A DNA stretch of 9,812 nt from Calditrichota bacterium (lineage in GTDB: Bacteria; Zixibacteria; MSB-5A5; GN15; FEB-12): the NCBI GenBank assembly GCA_008501655.1, contig QQUK01000164.1, positions 1-9,812 of the forward strand, written 5' to 3'. This document shows, piece after piece, positions 7,721-9,812 of this stretch. The notes below the pieces were generated by a model. It did not search any database, was not told where the DNA came from, and worked only from the letters and a program-made list of their open reading frames with translations. A program made the translations under genes and the position numbers. Each line of letters begins with the position of its first letter. Within the stretch, counting starts at the first letter, position 1.

Positions 7721-7733
7721 TCTTCAGTTTGTC

Positions 7734-8114
7734 ATGGAATGTTATTTTGGATCATATAAGCTTCCCGATGATAATCAGGTCGATAAATCAGCTATTGTCG
7801 TATTTTCTATACCTGATTTAGGGATTAAATTCAAAGCTCCATTCGATGGTGTTGATGATGACCATAACGATTTTGCTTCTCTGTTAGCTCTTTTGGAATT
7901 TATTGATGGTAACCAGAAGTATTTTTCAAATAGTACTTACCAGATTTATGGTAACAACCTTAAAATAATCAATCAGGTAAACAACCGGGAAACACCGCCG
8001 GTCCAGTTTTCCAATCTTCTTGCAAAGGCGAGTAAGTACCGGGAGAAATACCGCTATTCTTTAGAATGGATATCAGTTGACGAGAATCCGGTTTTTCAAA
8101 AGCTTTTTGATTGA
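7734..8114 (+). CDS. Small RNase H-fold-like protein, apparently catalytically dead
   Basis: 126 aa from ATG 7734; the frame is open from a TTG at 7671, but the extra residues (YGYIAFLSKKAYILHLQ) do not match the fold and overlap a possible promoter. The order of elements follows RNase HI: an opening strand ending YFGSYKLP (4-11, where active enzymes have xDGS), a second strand SAIVVFSIPDLG, a helix NDFASLLALLEFI (45-57, where a catalytic Glu is expected), a strand/helix YQIYGNNLKIINQVN (69-83, where active enzymes have DS), then PVQFSNLLAKASKYREKY and EWISVDENPVFQKL (111-124, last Asp missing). Thus all four carboxylates of the DEDD site appear lost. The fold call is from pattern recognition, and no exact family name comes to mind. 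A binding or regulatory role, perhaps on nucleic acid, is inference. It lies 32 nt before holA in the same direction. No Shine-Dalgarno is visible. Confidence 0.7.
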   Translation: MECYFGSYKLPDDNQVDKSAIVVFSIPDLGIKFKAPFDGVDDDHNDFASLLALLEFIDGNQKYFSNSTYQIYGNNLKIINQVNNRETPPVQFSNLLAKASKYREKYRYSLEWISVDENPVFQKLFD

Positions 8115-8140
8115 CGACAATTCGATTTCCGCCGTATACT
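8111..8140 (+). promoter_or_regulatory. Sigma-70-type promoter for holA, leaderless geometry
   Basis: TTGACG (8111-8116, 5/6 to consensus), 18-nt spacer, TATACT (8135-8140, 5/6). The -35 overlaps the stop codon of the RNase H-like gene. Only 6 nt separate the -10 from the ATG at 8147, so transcription would start at or next to that A, giving an mRNA without a leader. This agrees with the absence of a Shine-Dalgarno before holA. Confidence 0.5.
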
Positions 8141-8146
8141 GTCTGT

Positions 8147-9157
8147 ATGGCGACTCCTAAACAACTGCTCACAAATATAAATGCAGGGAAATTCAAATCG
8201 CTGTATTATTTTTTTGGTTCCGAAGATTACCGGATTACCGAAGCGGTCAAATTTGTTTCGCACAAATTCCTGCCGGATATGCAGTTTACGACCAATTATA
8301 AAAAGATCGACGGTAAAAAAACAAAGCTGGCTGATCTGATAAATGAACTTGCTGTAATACCGATGCTCGGAGAAAAGCAGGTATTCGTTATAACTGAATT
8401 CCAGTCATTTCGTCCGAAAGAGATACAAAAAGTGCTTTCGGTCCTGAAGCCGGTCGACCCGAATAGAATAGTTCTCCTAACTTCACCATCAGCAAGAGCT
8501 CCCCGAAAAAACTCGGCATTTTATAAAACGATGTCCTCAGAGGCAGTTGTCGTCGAGTTTAACAAATTGTCTGTGGAGGAATCACGGCAACAGATTTCAG
8601 GCAAACTAAAACGAGCAAACCTGACAATATCCGTGGGGGCACTTACCTTTCTGGTTGAACTTCTTGGTGGTAACCGGGGGGCGATGGAGTCCGAAATAGA
8701 AAAAATTATCAATTACAAATCTGAAGGGGAACAGGTCGAACTGGAAGATGTCGAAAAACTGACCAACGGTTATGAAGTTTTCTCTGTCTTTGAGCTTGCA
8801 GAACTTATCGTCTCAGGTAACACGCCAAAAGTACTCAAGATGCTCCGGACACTGATTGCTGAGGGATCTTCTCCGGTGATGTTGATAGCATTACTGCAGG
8901 CACATTTTATCTCCCTTTATCTGGTGAAAAACGGGAAATCACCGCTCGGAAACAGAGGTTTCCTGATTCCGAGATTTAAGGGACAGGCTGCAAAATACTC
9001 AAACGAACAGTTGGAAAAGATAATAATAGATACCGCAAAAGCAGATTCTGACTTCAGGAATACTACCAAAACGGGGATGGATCAGGCTATGGTATTGGAA
9101 ATCCTGACCTTACAGCTAACGGGAACCGGAAACAGCTCACATAAATCATATAGATGA
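8147..9157 (+). CDS. holA: DNA polymerase III subunit delta
   Basis: Clamp-loader subunit that opens the beta sliding clamp; it has the AAA+ fold but no ATPase site. 336 aa, normal length. ATG 8147 is chosen because family N-termini begin about 20 residues before the first strand (YYFFGSEDY, 20-28); a TTG at 8111 would add 12 residues lying over a promoter. Other hallmarks: RIVLLTSPSARAPRKNSAFY (107-126, beta-strand plus loop of domain I), FLVELLGGNRGAMESEIEKI (168-187, domain II with the typical N...ME.EIEK) and VFSVFELAELIVSGN (211-225) followed by LRTLIAEGSSPVMLIALLQA (233-252), the collar-domain signature. No Walker A is present, as expected for delta. The stop overlaps the ATG of the ECF sigma gene (ATGA), implying coupled translation of a replication subunit and a sigma factor. 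A promoter directly upstream probably drives both. Confidence 0.95.
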   Translation: MATPKQLLTNINAGKFKSLYYFFGSEDYRITEAVKFVSHKFLPDMQFTTNYKKIDGKKTKLADLINELAVIPMLGEKQVFVITEFQSFRPKEIQKVLSVLKPVDPNRIVLLTSPSARAPRKNSAFYKTMSSEAVVVEFNKLSVEESRQQISGKLKRANLTISVGALTFLVELLGGNRGAMESEIEKIINYKSEGEQVELEDVEKLTNGYEVFSVFELAELIVSGNTPKVLKMLRTLIAEGSSPVMLIALLQAHFISLYLVKNGKSPLGNRGFLIPRFKGQAAKYSNEQLEKIIIDTAKADSDFRNTTKTGMDQAMVLEILTLQLTGTGNSSHKSYR

Positions 9158-9759
9158 ATAAAAAAATTTCGGAAGATTCACAGGCTAAGTTTGTAAAGAA
9201 AGAAGAAGAGAAGAATTACGAACGAAAACTGGTGGAATCAGCCCAGAACGGTAACTCAGAAGCGTTTGGAAAATTGATCCGGATGCATCAGAAGAAGCTT
9301 TTCCGCTTTATCTATGCCTTGACAGGTCAGTTTGATTCTGCCGAAGATATTGTACAGGAAGCATTTGTGAAAGCATATCAGAATATAAAATCTTTTAAAG
9401 CCGGCTATGCCTTTTATCCCTGGCTGGCAACTATTGCCCGAAACAATGCTTACACATATATTGCCAGAGAAGAGAAAAAAGAGTCATTGGATAAAATGAC
9501 TGATGCCGGTTTTGATCCGCAGAATAGTGACCTCGATTCGTTAAATGCTCTATTAGATAAAGAAAACGGAAAACGGTTTTATAAAGCTTTAGCAGATTTA
9601 CCTGTTAATTTTCGAACCGTATTTGTGCTTCGTCATTTTGAAAAAATGGATTACGCTGAAATAGCAAGTTACCTGAAAATCCCCCCCGGGACAGTCGACT
9701 CAAGACTTTATCGGGCAAGACAGATGCTTGCCGATGCTCTGAAAGATTTATTGGATTAA
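9154..9759 (+). CDS. ECF-type RNA polymerase sigma factor (RpoE-like)
   Basis: 201 aa. Region 2 spans about 38-108: FGKLIRMHQKKLFRFIYAL, then DSAEDIVQEAFVKAYQNIKS (61-80, the 2.2/2.3 core) and FYPWLATIARNNAYTYIARE (87-106, regions 2.3-2.4). Region 4 spans about 141-197: FYKALADLPVNFRTVFVLRH, EKMDYAEIASYLKIPPGTVDSRLYRARQML with the helix-turn-helix recognising the -35. The region between is short (about 109-140), as in ECF sigmas, which lack regions 1 and 3. A charged N-terminal extension (about 1-28, Lys/Glu-rich) is longer than in the shortest members. The ATG at 9154 overlaps the holA stop; no Shine-Dalgarno is present, so coupling to holA translation is likely. The following ORF probably encodes its anti-sigma factor. 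The signal it responds to cannot be read from the sequence. Confidence 0.94.
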   Translation: MNKKISEDSQAKFVKKEEEKNYERKLVESAQNGNSEAFGKLIRMHQKKLFRFIYALTGQFDSAEDIVQEAFVKAYQNIKSFKAGYAFYPWLATIARNNAYTYIAREEKKESLDKMTDAGFDPQNSDLDSLNALLDKENGKRFYKALADLPVNFRTVFVLRHFEKMDYAEIASYLKIPPGTVDSRLYRARQMLADALKDLLD

Positions 9760-9763
9760 TATT

Positions 9764-9812
9764 ATGGACCATACTTTTTATACAGACAGACTATCAGCCT
9801 ACTTTGACCAGG
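9764..9812 (+). CDS. Start of a probable anti-sigma factor, cut by the window edge
   Basis: ATG 9764, four nt after the sigma stop, opens a frame reading MDHTFYTDRLSAYFDQ to the edge. The pattern (short polar start, then RLSAYFD) resembles the first helix of zinc-finger (zf-HC2) anti-sigma factors, often ...RLSAYLDGEL, and an ECF sigma is usually followed by such a gene. The zinc ligands would lie beyond the window, so the assignment rests on 16 residues plus position. Confidence 0.6.
   Translation, partial: MDHTFYTDRLSAYFDQ

Larger units (their letters stand above)
7505..7733. other. Divergent AT-rich intergenic region
   Basis: This region separates the minus-strand lipoprotein from the plus-strand RNase H-like gene, so promoters for both should lie here. 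On the plus strand I see a sigma-54-like site (7705-7720) and a weak sigma-70 pair (TTGCAT at 7615, 18 nt, GATAAT at 7639). A 10-bp palindrome, TTTTCGAAAA, sits at 7623-7632. I found no convincing minus-strand promoter, no small RNA and no terminator. An in-frame TTG at 7671 opens the reading frame earlier, but I do not think it is used. Confidence 0.5.

Noticed and set aside
7671..7733. Longer RNase H-like protein from a TTG
   Set aside because: The extra residues do not fit the fold and cover a possible promoter; ATG 7734 starts right before the first strand.
8111..8146. TTG start for holA
   Set aside because: It adds 12 residues not seen in the family and overlaps a near-consensus promoter; ATG 8147 fits.

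Overview
This window looks like chromosomal DNA from a Gram-negative, AT-leaning member of the FCB superphylum or a neighbouring candidate phylum; Zixibacteria- or Marinimicrobia-like is my best guess, not a firm call. Four things point that way. There is an NtrC/PspF-type sigma-54 activator with no sensor domain in view. There are secreted lamin-tail-domain proteins with a FlgD/type-IX-like C-terminal module, next to PorV-like and other outer-membrane beta-barrels. Shine-Dalgarno sequences are almost absent. Several gene pairs overlap at stop/start (ATGA, TAATG). No rRNA, tRNA, CRISPR array, transposase or phage gene is visible, so this appears to be ordinary chromosomal backbone with one poorly characterised envelope module.

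Left block (3-5130, + strand). A sigma-54 activator, open at the left edge, is followed 3 nt later by three signal-peptide genes in a tightly packed, apparently co-translated row: a large predicted outer-membrane barrel (TTG start), a two-LTD secreted protein (ATGA overlap) and a smaller PorV/UPF0164-like barrel (TAATG overlap). This is the most interesting part of the window. It looks like a dedicated cell-surface complex of two barrels plus one exported adhesive or nucleic-acid-associated protein.

Middle block (5172-7504). A dGTPase (dgt, + strand) converges on a lipoprotein gene (- strand), and the two coding ends overlap by 28 bp. The lipoprotein consists of two diverged copies of a domain of about 170 residues. 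A bulged hairpin lies just past the lipoprotein stop, inside dgt.

Right block (7734-9812, + strand). This block holds a small RNase H-fold-like protein that seems to have lost its catalytic acids, holA (DNA polymerase III delta subunit), an ECF sigma factor overlapping holA by ATGA, and the first 16 codons of what is probably its anti-sigma factor. A near-consensus sigma-70 promoter ends 6 nt before the holA ATG, suggesting leaderless transcription. A good sigma-54 (-24/-12) match sits just before the RNase H-like gene. The only gap above 200 nt is the divergent region 7505-7733.
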